A stretch of 64,000 nucleotides of DNA from SHZI01 sp963802215 (GTDB taxonomy: Bacteria > Pseudomonadota > Gammaproteobacteria > Steroidobacterales > GCA-2729495), in NCBI GenBank assembly GCA_963802215.1, contig CAWDHQ010000002.1, positions 558,001-622,000 on the forward strand. The letters are read 5' to 3'. The position numbers were made by a program, and so were the translations under genes. The notes under the pieces were generated by a model. It saw only the letters and a program-made list of their open reading frames with translations, was not told where the DNA came from and did not search any database. Positions within the stretch are counted from its first letter, which is position 1. Every line of letters begins with the position of its first letter. Shown piece after piece: positions 7,948 to 19,729 of this stretch.

Positions 7948-9570
7948 GTGAAAACCGCAACCGGAAATCCGGGCGTCCCGCTGGCCGCCGGCGAGCCCGC
8001 CTCATTCCATGGCCCTTCCCTCGGCGGGGCCGAGGCAATACTCAATGAGCGCGCCCTCGCTCTGGTCGCGCACCTCCACCGGCAATTCAATCCGCGGCGC
8101 CTCGAACTCCTGGCCAGGCGCCGGGAGCGGCAGGCCGAGCTCGATGCAGGCAGGTTGCCCGGGTTCCTGCCTGAAACGGCTGCCATCCGCACCGGCGACT
8201 GGCGCGTGGCGCCAGTCCCCGCTGACCTGCAGGACCGGCGAGTGGAAATCACTGGCCCGGTTGAGCGCAAGATGATGATTAACGCGCTCAACTCCAGGGC
8301 GCGGGCCTTCATGGCCGACTGCGAGGACTCCTGCGCGCCGACCTGGGAGAACATCGTCCGGGGGCAGCAGAACCTGAAGGACGCGGTGGACCGCACCATC
8401 AGCTTCACCGATCCCGCGAGCGGCAAGCAGTACCGGCTCAACGACAGGATCGCGACCCTGATCGTCCGCCCGCGGGGCTGGCATCTGCCGGAAAAGCACG
8501 TCCAGGTCGACGGCGGGATGACATCCGGCGCGCTCTTCGACTTTGCTGTCTTTCTTGCCAACAACCACGAGTCGCTGGCGCGCCACGGGACCGGCCCCTA
8601 CTTCTACCTTCCCAAGATGGAAAACCACCTGGAGGCCCGCCTCTGGAACGACGTATTCAATTCTGCCCAGGACTGGCTCGGTATCCCCCGGGGCACCATC
8701 AAGGCGACCGTGCTGATCGAGACCATCCTGGCCGCCTTCGAGATGGACGAGATCCTGTACGAGCTGCGGGAGCACTCGGCCGGCCTCAACTGCGGCCGCT
8801 GGGACTACATCTTCAGCTTCATCAAGAAATTCAGGAACCGGGCCGACTTCGTGCTTCCCGACCGGGGTACGGTGACCATGGACCGGCACTTCCTGAAGTC
8901 CTACGTGGACCTGCTCATCAGGACCTGCCACCGCCGCAGCGCCCATGCCATGGGGGGTATGGCTGCACAGATCCCGATAAAGAACGATCCGGAGGCCAAT
9001 GCCGCCGCCATGACGCGCGTCCGGGCGGACAAGCTCCGGGAGGCACATGCTGGCCACGATGGCACCTGGATTGCGCACCCCGGCCTCGCGGAGATTGCCC
9101 TCGAGGCCTTCGATGCCGTGATGACCGGCCCGAACCAGCTGCATGTGCTGCGCACCGATGCGTCGGTGACGGCTGCCGATCTGCTGCAGGTACCCGAGGG
9201 AGCCATCACCGATGCCGGTCTGCGCCACAACATCCGCGTTGGCGTCCAGTACGTCGAGGCCTGGCTTGGCGGGCTCGGTTGCGTGCCGCTCTACAACCTG
9301 ATGGAGGACGCAGCGACGGCCGAGATTTCCCGGGCGCAGATCTGGCAGTGGGTGCGCCATGGCGCCCGCACGGCTGATGGCCGGCCGATCACCGCAGCGC
9401 GCTTCGACGCCACGCTGCGCGAGGAGCTGCAGGTGATTGCCGGGGAGATCGGTCCCCAGCGCTACGCCGCCGGCCAGTTCGACAAAGCCGCCGCCCTGTT
9501 CGGCGACATGATCCGAAAGTCCGACTTTGACGAGTTCCTGACCCTGCCGGCTTACCAGCAGCTGGCGTGA
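7948..9570 (+). CDS. aceB: Malate synthase A
   Basis: Condenses glyoxylate with acetyl-CoA to malate, the second step of the glyoxylate shunt; cytoplasmic. 540 aa, normal for malate synthase A. Family blocks are clear: LIVRPRGWHLPEKH (substrate arginine), FYLPKMENHLEARLW, GLNCGRWDYIFS and NLMEDAATAEISRAQIWQW with the acidic active-site residues. The GTG at 7948 is the first start in frame. No clear Shine-Dalgarno precedes it, so a leaderless or weakly initiated transcript is possible. First gene of aceB-aceA-aceK, 30 bases before aceA. Confidence 0.96.
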   Translation: MKTATGNPGVPLAAGEPASFHGPSLGGAEAILNERALALVAHLHRQFNPRRLELLARRRERQAELDAGRLPGFLPETAAIRTGDWRVAPVPADLQDRRVEITGPVERKMMINALNSRARAFMADCEDSCAPTWENIVRGQQNLKDAVDRTISFTDPASGKQYRLNDRIATLIVRPRGWHLPEKHVQVDGGMTSGALFDFAVFLANNHESLARHGTGPYFYLPKMENHLEARLWNDVFNSAQDWLGIPRGTIKATVLIETILAAFEMDEILYELREHSAGLNCGRWDYIFSFIKKFRNRADFVLPDRGTVTMDRHFLKSYVDLLIRTCHRRSAHAMGGMAAQIPIKNDPEANAAAMTRVRADKLREAHAGHDGTWIAHPGLAEIALEAFDAVMTGPNQLHVLRTDASVTAADLLQVPEGAITDAGLRHNIRVGVQYVEAWLGGLGCVPLYNLMEDAATAEISRAQIWQWVRHGARTADGRPITAARFDATLREELQVIAGEIGPQRYAAGQFDKAAALFGDMIRKSDFDEFLTLPAYQQLA

Positions 9571-9600
9571 CCTCACCACGATAAGAACGGAAGCAGCACC

Positions 9601-10902
9601 ATGACCACGACAAGCGCAGCAGCCAACGATGCACATCACCTCCAGCGGGAATGGGCTGAAAGCCCCCGGTGGAAGGGCATCACCCGGCCCTATTCGGCGA
9701 AGGACGTCGTGCGCCTGCGCGGGTCGGTTCGCATCGAGTACAGCCTGGCCAGGCTGGGCGCCGAGCGGTTCTGGAACCTGCTGCACACGGAGAAGGTGGT
9801 GTCGGCGCTGGGCGCGCTCACGGGCAACCAGGCCGTCGAGGAGGTCCAGGCCGGGCTGAAGGCCATCTACTGTTCCGGCTGGCAGGTCGCCGGCGACGGC
9901 AACAGCACGGGCGAGATGTATCCGGACCAGAGCCTGTACGCCGTCGACTCGGTGCCGAAGATGGTCGAGCGCATCAACAACGCCCTGCTGCGCACCGACC
10001 AGATCCACCACATGGAAGGCGACTCGACGATCGAATGGCTCGCCCCGATCATTGCGGATGCCGAGGCCGGCTTTGGCGGCAACCTGAATGCCTTTGAGCT
10101 CATGAAGGCGATGATCCGCGCCGGCGCCGCGGGCGTGCATTTCGAGGACCAGCTGTCCTCGGCGAAGAAGTGCGGACACATGGGCGGGAAGGTGCTCGTC
10201 CCCACGCAGGACGCGATCAACAAGCTCGTGGCGGCACGGCTTGCATCTGACGTGATGGGCGTGCCGACGGTGCTGATCGCCCGCACGGACGCGGACGCCG
10301 CGAACCTGCTGCAGGCAGACTACGACGAGCGGGACCGCAGGTTCCTGACGGGCAAGCGCACCAGTGACGGATTCTTCGAGGTGCGTGCCGGCCTCGACCA
10401 GGCCATCGACCGCGGCCTTTCCTATGCGCCCTACGCAGACCTGCTCTGGTGCGAGACATCCAAGCCCGACCTCGCGCAGGCCGAGCGCTTCGCCCGGGCG
10501 ATCCACGTGAAGTTCCCCGGCAAGCTGCTGTCCTACAACTGCTCGCCGTCCTTCAACTGGAAGGCAAACCTGCCTGCCGAGAAGCTGAAGGAGTTCCGGG
10601 AGCAGCTGGCAGCGATGGGCTACCGCTACCAGTTCATTACCCTGGCCGGCTGGCACGCGCTGAACCTCTCGATGTTCGAGCTGGCGCGGGCCTACAGGCA
10701 GACCGGCATGCACGCCTACTCGGAACTGCAGGAGCGTGAGTTCGTCAACGAGAAGCACGGTTTCCGCGCGGCAAAGCACCAGGCCTTCGTCGGCACGGGT
10801 TACTTCGACGCCGTGCAGACCGTCATCTCGGGCGAAACGTCGACTACCGCCATGAAGGGCAGCACCGAGGCCGAGCAGTTTCATGGCGCATCGGGCCACT
10901 AG
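9601..10902 (+). CDS. aceA: Isocitrate lyase
   Basis: Splits isocitrate to succinate and glyoxylate, the first committed step of the glyoxylate shunt; cytoplasmic. 433 aa, as in E. coli. The catalytic loop KKCGHMGGK is present (about residues 190-198), with WLAPIIADAEAGFGG for Mg2+ binding, LIARTDADAANLL, and YNCSPSFNWK near the C-terminal half. It lies between aceB and aceK on the same strand. Growth on acetate, fatty acids or other C2-yielding substrates is the expected condition for expression. Confidence 0.97.
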   Translation: MTTTSAAANDAHHLQREWAESPRWKGITRPYSAKDVVRLRGSVRIEYSLARLGAERFWNLLHTEKVVSALGALTGNQAVEEVQAGLKAIYCSGWQVAGDGNSTGEMYPDQSLYAVDSVPKMVERINNALLRTDQIHHMEGDSTIEWLAPIIADAEAGFGGNLNAFELMKAMIRAGAAGVHFEDQLSSAKKCGHMGGKVLVPTQDAINKLVAARLASDVMGVPTVLIARTDADAANLLQADYDERDRRFLTGKRTSDGFFEVRAGLDQAIDRGLSYAPYADLLWCETSKPDLAQAERFARAIHVKFPGKLLSYNCSPSFNWKANLPAEKLKEFREQLAAMGYRYQFITLAGWHALNLSMFELARAYRQTGMHAYSELQEREFVNEKHGFRAAKHQAFVGTGYFDAVQTVISGETSTTAMKGSTEAEQFHGASGH

Positions 10903-10925
10903 GTCGATGAACCAGCCCCTGTGCC

Positions 10926-12686
10926 ATGGACGGCGGTAGCCCCGCGGCCATGGCCCACGAGCTGGCCCGCCCGACCGCGGCCGAGATCTTCGCCGCCTTC
11001 GAGGACTACAACCACGCGTTTCGTGCCATCACACGCCGCGCGGAGCGGCGCTTCGTGGAGCGGGAGTGGCAGTTGGGACAGCGGGATGCTGTCGAGCGCA
11101 TCGAGCTCTACGACCGGCGCGTCGAGAAGTGCCTGGCGGACCTGGTCGGCCGCCTGGGCCGGTACATCGCCGAGGAGTCGATGTGGCGCGAGATCAAGGC
11201 CGAGTTTGCCAGCCTGATTGCCACTTGCCCCGACCGCAAGTTCGACGCAACCTTCTTCAACTCACTTACGCGCAAGGTGTTCAAGACGGTCGGTGTGAAC
11301 CGTGAGGTGGAGTTCGCCACCGTTGCCGATGAGGAGGGGGAGGGTCATCCACCGCCCCATCCGGGCGACCTTCCGCTTCGCGCCACCGGGCCCGGCACCG
11401 ACCTGCTGTCCGCCGTCCAGTACCTGCTGGCGGGAGTGCACTGGGCGCGGCACTACGCGGATGCCGCAGGATCGGCCAGCTTTATCGCGGGGGAGATCAC
11501 GGCCATGATCAGGGCCCGGTCACTCTCACCCGCTGGTCTGCAGGTGGAGGTCCTGGAGACGGTCTTCTACCGCTCCACGCGCGCCTTCCTGGTGGGCAAG
11601 CTGACGGGCGAGGGATGGACCCTGCCACTCGTCATCGCGTTTGCCCATCCGGACAGCGGGATCGTGGCCGACGCCGTGATGATGTCCGAATACGAAGTAA
11701 GGCCGCTGTTCGGCTTCTCCCGCTCCTACTTTCATGCGGACCTCCCGGCCGTCGAGCCGGCCATCAGGTACCTGAGCTTGATCATGCCCGGGAAGCCGGT
11801 CGACGAGATCTACACCGTCCTGGGACGGGCCAAGCAGGGCAAGACGGAGCGCTACCGCAGCCTTTTCCGCCACCTGGCCCGGTCCACCGATTCCTTCGTC
11901 CACGCCGAGGGAATCCGCGGCATGGTGATGATCGTGTTCACCCTCTACTCGTCGGAACTCGTTTTCAAGGTGATCCGCGACCGTTTCGCCGAGCCCAAGA
12001 CGGCGTCCCGGGCCGAGGTGATGCAGAAGTACCAGTTCGTGTTCCAGCACGACCGGGTGGGCAGGCTGGTGGACGCCCAGGAGTTCCGGCAGCTGCGCTT
12101 TCCCAAGGCGCGGTTCTCGCCGGAGCTGCTCGAGGAGTTGCTGACGTCAGCAGCGGGCACGTGCCGGCTGGACGGCAACGACCTGATCATCGGCCACTGC
12201 TACATGGAGCGGCGCATGAAGCCGCTCGATGTCTACCTGCGCGAGGCGAGCCCGGATGCCGCCCGCCGGGCCATACGCGACTACGGGCAGGCGATCCGTG
12301 ACCTGGCGCTCAGCAACGTCTTTCCCGGGGACCTGCTGCTGAAGAACTTCGGTGTGTCCCGGCACGGCCGCGTGGTCTTCTACGACTACGACGAGCTGTG
12401 CCTGGTGACCGAGTGCAGCTTCCGCGACCTGCCGGCAGCACGGGACGATGAGGACGAGATGCGCGCCGAGCCCTGGTTTTTCGTGGGATCCTCGGACGTC
12501 TTCCCGGAGCAGTTCCTGGATTTCCTCGGCCTGCGCGGCGAGCTGCGGGATGACTTCGTCCGCCATCACGCGGACCTGCTGACGGCGGATTACTGGCGGA
12601 AGCTCAAGGCGTGCCACCTGGCCGAACGGCACCTGGAGGTGGTGCCGTACACGCGGCGGCGGGCGGCTGACCCTGCCGTCAGCTGA
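10926..12686 (+). CDS. aceK: Isocitrate dehydrogenase kinase/phosphatase
   Basis: Bifunctional enzyme that phosphorylates and dephosphorylates isocitrate dehydrogenase, steering isocitrate to the glyoxylate shunt. 586 aa, matching the family. The ATP-binding segment VLGRAKQGKTERYRS, the VFQHDRVGRLVDAQEF block and the catalytic-core sequence VVFYDYDELCLVTECSFRDLP are present. The ATG at 10926 is used; an ATG at 10950 (MAHELARP) would also fit the family N-terminus. The last 8 bases overlap the convergent oxygenase gene. Position 23 bases after aceA completes a classical aceBAK operon. Confidence 0.96.
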   Translation: MDGGSPAAMAHELARPTAAEIFAAFEDYNHAFRAITRRAERRFVEREWQLGQRDAVERIELYDRRVEKCLADLVGRLGRYIAEESMWREIKAEFASLIATCPDRKFDATFFNSLTRKVFKTVGVNREVEFATVADEEGEGHPPPHPGDLPLRATGPGTDLLSAVQYLLAGVHWARHYADAAGSASFIAGEITAMIRARSLSPAGLQVEVLETVFYRSTRAFLVGKLTGEGWTLPLVIAFAHPDSGIVADAVMMSEYEVRPLFGFSRSYFHADLPAVEPAIRYLSLIMPGKPVDEIYTVLGRAKQGKTERYRSLFRHLARSTDSFVHAEGIRGMVMIVFTLYSSELVFKVIRDRFAEPKTASRAEVMQKYQFVFQHDRVGRLVDAQEFRQLRFPKARFSPELLEELLTSAAGTCRLDGNDLIIGHCYMERRMKPLDVYLREASPDAARRAIRDYGQAIRDLALSNVFPGDLLLKNFGVSRHGRVVFYDYDELCLVTECSFRDLPAARDDEDEMRAEPWFFVGSSDVFPEQFLDFLGLRGELRDDFVRHHADLLTADYWRKLKACHLAERHLEVVPYTRRRAADPAVS

Positions 12687-13278
12687 ACGCCGGCCCGTGG
12701 ATGAACGACACCAGGGTGTGCCGGAGGCCGCCGGTGACCGGGTACACCTTGTGCACAAGGTAGGACGGGAAAATGGCGGTAGTGCCCTGGGGCAGGCGTA
12801 TCGCCTCCCCGCCGTCGGCGAAGTTCAGGTCGCCCCCGGTGTACTGGTCGGGTGGCGTCAGCGCCGTCACCAGGGTCAGTTTGCGGGTCGAGTACTCGCC
12901 GCCGCCGATGTCGGTGTGCCAGTCGAAGAAGCCATCCTTGCCGTACTCGAGGACATCCACGCTCATGAGGTTCATGAGCCGGAAGCGGAAAGCCTGCTGG
13001 TTGGCCTCGTGCGCGAGCCGACGCAGGCGAGTGAAGATCCAGTCGGTGTCCGGCCCCGGGGGCAGCGACTTGATGCGCGTGTTTCGGATGCCGTAATTGC
13101 GCTGGGCGGTCGGGATGCGATGGGGGTCGCCGCCCTCGCGAACGTACACCAGCGCGTCGTCCTGCGGAACCGGCATGGCGATGATCCGGGCGCACTCCTC
13201 CGGCGTGAACATGCGGGGAAACTGACCGACGGTAGTCAGGTGATCGTTCATCATCTCCGGGGTGATCACGTCGCTCAT
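12679..13278 (-). CDS. PKHD-type Fe(II)/2-oxoglutarate dioxygenase
   Basis: 199-aa member of the prolyl-4-hydroxylase-like (PKHD) oxygenases. The double-stranded beta-helix iron motif is visible: HTD in FFDWHTDIGGGEY (about residue 113), and the distal His in RHTLVSFIHGP, with the FPSYLVHKVYPV block between. The ATG at 13278 gives a compact domain; upstream codons are not conserved-looking. The 10-base gap to the next minus-strand gene (also a 2OG oxygenase) suggests the two are co-transcribed. The substrate, protein or small molecule, is unknown. Confidence 0.82.
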   Translation of the reverse strand: MSDVITPEMMNDHLTTVGQFPRMFTPEECARIIAMPVPQDDALVYVREGGDPHRIPTAQRNYGIRNTRIKSLPPGPDTDWIFTRLRRLAHEANQQAFRFRLMNLMSVDVLEYGKDGFFDWHTDIGGGEYSTRKLTLVTALTPPDQYTGGDLNFADGGEAIRLPQGTTAIFPSYLVHKVYPVTGGLRHTLVSFIHGPAFS

Positions 13279-13288
13279 GGCAATCCCT

Positions 13289-14653
13289 TCAGTCGAGGGA
13301 GCCCGGATGGTCTGCCGGGACGTAGTGACTGAAGCAGACGACCACGCGCCGGCCAGGTGGCAGGGCATCGCGCCAGTGCCAGATGGTAGAGCCCGAGAAG
13401 AACACGCCGTCGCCCACCTGCATCAGGGCCTCCACCGGCCTGCCGTCCAGCTCCAGGTAGATGGGCCAGGGCTCGGGCTCGCCGGTCCCGTCAGCACCGG
13501 TGAACTGCATGTCCAGCACGAAACAGATGTTGTACCGGCACTGGGGCCGGTCGAGGTGGCGGTCCAGCACCGCGCCCTCCTCGTAGCAGCTTAGGAAGCT
13601 GTAGGACGGCAGCACGGGCTCAGGCCCGATGCTGTTCACGATGCCGGCGAGCCCGGCGTGTAGCGCGGCGATGGTGGGCTCGTTGTGGATGCTTGCCCGC
13701 AGGGCCACCTGTCCGTCGTCGAGGTCTGGGAAGTAGCCGCACTCCCGCAGCTGGCGGACATAGCGCCGGAGCGCCGCCCGCTGGGCTGGTGGAATTACCT
13801 CTCGCAGTAAGGCGAAGCCGCGGGTGCGCATGCACTCCCGGGCTGCCTCACGCTGGATGTTCCAGGCCGCCGCGCGGTCGGCGGCATCGCGGCCGGCAGT
13901 GGCGAGCGTCGACGGGGACCAGCCGGCTGGCAGGCGCACCGGGTACACCATTCCGGTGCCCGCATCCTGCCCCCATGCGATATCGGTGTCCGGTGGCAGC
14001 GCCGGCGTATGCCGGCCGAGCATGCGCCGCACGTCGTCCGGGATCGTCGTGTCCGCCGGCTGCACGACCACCCGGGACATGACGGCGAGTTCCGCCGCCA
14101 CGTCCACCGGTGCAGCGGGGTCGGGGAAGTACGCGGCGGGAGGTACGTCGGCATCCACGATACCTGCGCAGCCCCGCAGGCTCGCGAGCAACGTGGCACC
14201 TGGCAGCTGGGCCGGCCGGAAGCCGCCGCCGAGGCTGGCCGTGAGCAGCCAGCGCGAGAGTTCCGGGTCCTGCGCCAGCGCGACCTGGGTATTTGCTGCC
14301 GGCAGGCCCGGACGGCGGGCGTTGATCTCGAGCCGGAGGTCGAACGCGGGATTCAGGCGCAAGGCAGTGCCGCCGTCCGGACGGTGCTCGACCAGGATGA
14401 CCCCGCCCCGGACCAGCGCCTCGCGCGCGGGGCCGCCGGGCGGCTCACCGATGCGCTTGCCGCCAAGCGGCCCGGCGACGAGGTGATCGAGCAGCGTCAG
14501 CAGCCAGGCCGCCACGTCCGGATGTTCGGCCAGGGGCAGGCGCGTCCGGCGCGGGACCTCACCCTCCACCGGTGCCATGAAATACGCCAATACGGAAAGA
14601 GTCGGGTTCAGTCGCCAGCCTTCGGGCACGGCGGCGGGGGTCACTGCTGTCAT
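13289..14653 (-). CDS. Large protein with C-terminal 2OG-Fe(II) oxygenase domain
   Basis: 454 aa. The last ~170 residues look like a 2OG-Fe(II) oxygenase: HLDRPQCRYN carries the first HxD, FFSGSTIWHWRDALP the distal His, and RVVVCFSHYV the arginine strand. A phytanoyl-CoA-dioxygenase-like opening (RGFALLREVIPPAQRAALRRYV) precedes it. The N-terminal ~250 residues contain two PTLSVLAYF/ELSRWLLTA-like segments reminiscent of a duplicated unit and have no family I recognise. Start is uncertain: ATG 14653 is used, but ATGs at 14692 or 14707 are open. It probably forms an operon with the small oxygenase downstream. Confidence 0.65.
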   Translation of the reverse strand: MTAVTPAAVPEGWRLNPTLSVLAYFMAPVEGEVPRRTRLPLAEHPDVAAWLLTLLDHLVAGPLGGKRIGEPPGGPAREALVRGGVILVEHRPDGGTALRLNPAFDLRLEINARRPGLPAANTQVALAQDPELSRWLLTASLGGGFRPAQLPGATLLASLRGCAGIVDADVPPAAYFPDPAAPVDVAAELAVMSRVVVQPADTTIPDDVRRMLGRHTPALPPDTDIAWGQDAGTGMVYPVRLPAGWSPSTLATAGRDAADRAAAWNIQREAARECMRTRGFALLREVIPPAQRAALRRYVRQLRECGYFPDLDDGQVALRASIHNEPTIAALHAGLAGIVNSIGPEPVLPSYSFLSCYEEGAVLDRHLDRPQCRYNICFVLDMQFTGADGTGEPEPWPIYLELDGRPVEALMQVGDGVFFSGSTIWHWRDALPPGRRVVVCFSHYVPADHPGSLD

Positions 14654-14774
14654 CGTTGGGTCTGCCGGTACCAGACTGACTGGAGCCAACATACCGCGTG
14701 TAACCACGTCGGTGGCTGGCCGGACGGTAGGGACTTCTACCTAGGCGAGCCGCTGTGATGCCACCCGGCGCCGC

Positions 14775-15293
14775 TCAAGCCTGCGCTTCGAGGCGCGACC
14801 GGGCCGAGTACAGCAATACTTCGGAGTAGAGATGGTGAAATCCCAGCAGGGCACGGAAACCCGCACTCATTTCCGCTGCACCGGTCTCCGGATTGACCAC
14901 GGGAAGCACCGCTGAGCCGAAATGGAGGTGTGTCCGCGGCACCGTGCCAGCCAGATCGGGCGACACCATGAACCAGGACCTCGTCCTGCCCTTCAGGTCG
15001 GACATCAGCAGCTGGTCTTCCCGGCGGTCCTCCACCCGCCATGCCGAAAACGTGTCCACGAGTCCGCTGGCCAGTTGCTCCGCCTGGGCATCCGTTGACC
15101 GCCGCGACAGTGCCCAGGCGATCATCAGGCGTTCCAGCCTGAACACCGGGGTGGTGTAGAACGCTGCCACGAACTGCGCGTTGGTCACCGTTAGGCCGAT
15201 AGCCGTCACGTAGCAGTCCGTAAAGGCCCCGCGTGCCGCATAGCGCTGCAGCAGCGCGACCCCGGGAAGGGGGCAAGCGTCGATCGAGAGCAT
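14775..15293 (-). CDS. Uncharacterised ~170-aa protein
   Basis: 172 aa, no signal peptide or membrane helix. I do not recognise the family with certainty. Distinctive stretches are TVTNAQFVAAFYTTPVFRLER, FSAWRVEDRREDQLLMSDLKG with RTRSWFMV following, and a C-terminal FRALLGFHHLYSEVLLYSAR. A cytoplasmic ligand-binding fold is possible but unproven. ATG 15293 follows a GGTGA-like ribosome site. The gene is divergent from the MFS gene at 15386, with 92 bases between starts. Confidence 0.6.
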   Translation of the reverse strand: MLSIDACPLPGVALLQRYAARGAFTDCYVTAIGLTVTNAQFVAAFYTTPVFRLERLMIAWALSRRSTDAQAEQLASGLVDTFSAWRVEDRREDQLLMSDLKGRTRSWFMVSPDLAGTVPRTHLHFGSAVLPVVNPETGAAEMSAGFRALLGFHHLYSEVLLYSARSRLEAQA

Positions 15294-15385
15294 TGTCGTC
15301 ACCAAACCACCGCCGAATTCGCCTATCCTAGCGCCCCGGCGCGGCAGGACCCCCGCCCGCCGTCCGCGGTTTTCAGGAGTCATCG

Positions 15386-16594
15386 GTGGCCAGTGCTATG
15401 CCGCGGGATCGGCTGATCCTGCTCGTCGGTCTCATCACCTACGGAATGGGCCAGTCCCTTCTCTTCGTCATCTTCGCGCCCATCGCCCGGCAGCTGGGCA
15501 TCGAGGAGTGGAAGCTCGGCTTCATCATCGCCGCGTCCAACGTGATGCTGGCCTTCTCGGCGCCCCGCTGGGGCCGCGCCAGCCAGCGGCTGGGTCGCCG
15601 GACGGTCTTCCTGATCGGACTCGCAGGCTACGCGGTGGGTTACGCCCTGCTGGCGTTCGGCGTCCAGCTGGGGCTGCTCGACGTGATCACCGGCAGTGCC
15701 CTGTTCGCGCTGTTGCTGGCCTTGCGCCTCGCGTACGGCCTGGTGGTGGGCGGCATCAATCCGGCGGCGACGGCCTACATCGCCGATACGACTGACGAGA
15801 AGTCCAGGGGTGCGGGCATGGCACTGGTGGCGATGTCCGGTGGACTGGGCACGATCATCGGCCCGGCGTTTGCCGGCGCCCTGCTGGTGATCAGCCCGTT
15901 GTTTCCCATGTATGCCGCAGCCGGATTGGCGGCCGCCGCCGGAATCTGGGCCTACGTCGCACTCCCCGAGCCCACACGTCGCGCCAACGTCGGTGAGGAT
16001 CTCAAGCTGAAGATCACGGACCCGCGCATCGTCCCGTACCTGGTCGGCTGGGTCGTCGTGTTTGGCACTTTCACCGGCATGCAGACCATCACGGCCGGCT
16101 ACATCGCCGACCGCTTCGGCGTCACGGACACCACGGCGGCCCAGCGCACGATGATGATCGCCATGCTCTCCATGGCCTTCGTCACGGTGTTCGTCCAGGC
16201 CGTGGTGCTGCAGCGCTGGAAGGCCACCCCGGCGACGATGCTGAAGACAGGCTTCGGCGTGATGACCTTTGCCCTGCTGCTGCTGGCCTTCGGTCCCGGG
16301 CTGGTATCGCTCTACGTGGGCTACGGCCTGTTCGGCCTCAGCTTCGGTTTTACGGCGCCCGGACTGAATGCCGCCGGCAGCCTCAGTGTCGAGCGGGAGG
16401 AGCAGGGCGCCGTTGCCGGACTGCTGTCCGCCGCGCCCACCGTGGGCATGATCTTCGGGCCGATCCTCTGTGGCCTCGTCTACTCGGTAGCGCCGGTGAT
16501 GCCCATGCTCGGCGGCGCGGCGCTGACCACGGCGGTCGGAATCTGGTTCCTGTTCGTCAACGTGCCCGACCCGCGCGCAGCACCGGCCGTGTAG
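15386..16594 (+). CDS. MFS transporter, 12-helix type
   Basis: 402-aa major facilitator with about 12 hydrophobic segments. The region after helix 2 (APRWGRASQRLGRRT) is a motif-A variant, and GINPAATAYIADTT plus GLGTIIGPAFAG resemble tetracycline-resistance-type (DHA1) exporters. The GTG at 15386 has an AGGAG ribosome site upstream (TTTCAGGAGTCATCG). The TAG stop is the first codon of a REP shared with the convergent metal ATPase gene. The substrate cannot be predicted. Confidence 0.82.
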   Translation: MASAMPRDRLILLVGLITYGMGQSLLFVIFAPIARQLGIEEWKLGFIIAASNVMLAFSAPRWGRASQRLGRRTVFLIGLAGYAVGYALLAFGVQLGLLDVITGSALFALLLALRLAYGLVVGGINPAATAYIADTTDEKSRGAGMALVAMSGGLGTIIGPAFAGALLVISPLFPMYAAAGLAAAAGIWAYVALPEPTRRANVGEDLKLKITDPRIVPYLVGWVVVFGTFTGMQTITAGYIADRFGVTDTTAAQRTMMIAMLSMAFVTVFVQAVVLQRWKATPATMLKTGFGVMTFALLLLAFGPGLVSLYVGYGLFGLSFGFTAPGLNAAGSLSVEREEQGAVAGLLSAAPTVGMIFGPILCGLVYSVAPVMPMLGGAALTTAVGIWFLFVNVPDPRAAPAV

Positions 16595-16612
16595 GAGCGC
16601 CTGAAGGCGCTC

Positions 16613-16615
<3 letters not shown>
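16592..16615. repeat. REP palindrome carrying both stop codons of a convergent pair
   Basis: A perfect 12-bp inverted repeat (TAGGAGCGCCTG and its mirror). Its first TAG ends the MFS gene on the plus strand; its last three bases, read on the minus strand, are the TAG ending the P-type ATPase gene. Confidence 0.9.
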
Positions 16616-19045
<2,430 letters not shown>

Positions 19046-19099
19046 CGGTACCGGCTCCTCGGGAACCCGGGAAATCCGGGTTCTCAGGGGAAATGGTGC

Positions 19100-19121
19100 A
19101 CCTTGAAGATGACTTGAAGGT
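19100..19121 (-). promoter_or_regulatory. MerR-type operator upstream of zntA
   Basis: Plus-strand ACCTTGAA, two variable bases, TGACTTGAAGGT: a 22-bp imperfect dyad. On the minus strand TTGACC (19119-19124) is a good -35 at its edge and CACCAT (19093-19098), 20 bases on, a weak -10. A stretched spacer with a dyad inside is the MerR signature. It matches the site at 22796-22817 at 20 of 22 positions. Confidence 0.75.
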
Positions 19122-19164
19122 CAAGGGCGCCGGCGGGGTGTTGGCGGGCTTTGCGTGACGCGGG

Positions 19165-19719
19165 TCAGGGCGTGGCTTGCGCGGTGCGCCGGTACCGGAA
19201 GATCTCCTCCCGCGCCGTGCGGCTACCCTTTTCTCTGACGGCCAGGTAGATGGTAACCGTGTCAGACCCCCGGGGTTCGAAGGTCAGGCCATCGAACTGG
19301 ATGCGCCCGTCGCCGACCGCCACGAGCGGAAAGTCCACGGACTCGTCCCGTTCCTCCCAGCCGCTGAGGTCGGGATTGAAGTGCTTGAGGCGGAGCACGA
19401 GGCTCCCGCGTTCCTCCACCATCGTCATCAGCTCGTAGAAGGCCGGCTTTCCTTCCCGGATAAGCCGGTACATGCCCAGCATCACGCCGTCCCGTGCCGG
19501 GCTCCAGGTCTCCTCGCTGAATCCCCCGAGGCCTTCACCGGTCCACTGGCCCGGGAGCCAGGCCATCACAGCCAGGCTGGCCGGCGGTGAAGCCTCACCC
19601 GGAGAGAGGGTGACGGTATTCGCTGTAACGGGCTCAGCGGCGTGGCTGGCCGGCCAAGTGACGGCGGCGAGAAGTGCCGCGACGAGGCGGGTCCAGCGGG
19701 GTGCGATGGTGCTCTGCAT
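19165..19719 (-). CDS. Exported lipocalin-like protein (DUF6265-like)
   Basis: 184 aa with a signal peptide (WTRLVAALLAAVTWPASHAA). The mature part contains MAWLPGQWTGEGLGGFSEETW and MLGMYRLIREGKPAFYE, a pattern seen in DUF6265/lipocalin-like beta-barrel proteins that often accompany other envelope proteins. Function is unknown. ATG 19719 is taken as start. The gene lies directly downstream of a broken thioesterase gene on the same strand. Confidence 0.65.
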   Translation of the reverse strand: MQSTIAPRWTRLVAALLAAVTWPASHAAEPVTANTVTLSPGEASPPASLAVMAWLPGQWTGEGLGGFSEETWSPARDGVMLGMYRLIREGKPAFYELMTMVEERGSLVLRLKHFNPDLSGWEERDESVDFPLVAVGDGRIQFDGLTFEPRGSDTVTIYLAVREKGSRTAREEIFRYRRTAQATP

Positions 19720-19729
19720 GCCTGGTGCT

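Noticed and set aside
8002..10899. Long open frame on the minus strand opposite aceB and aceA
   Set aside because: It mirrors the codon structure of two certain genes and its translation shows no family features.
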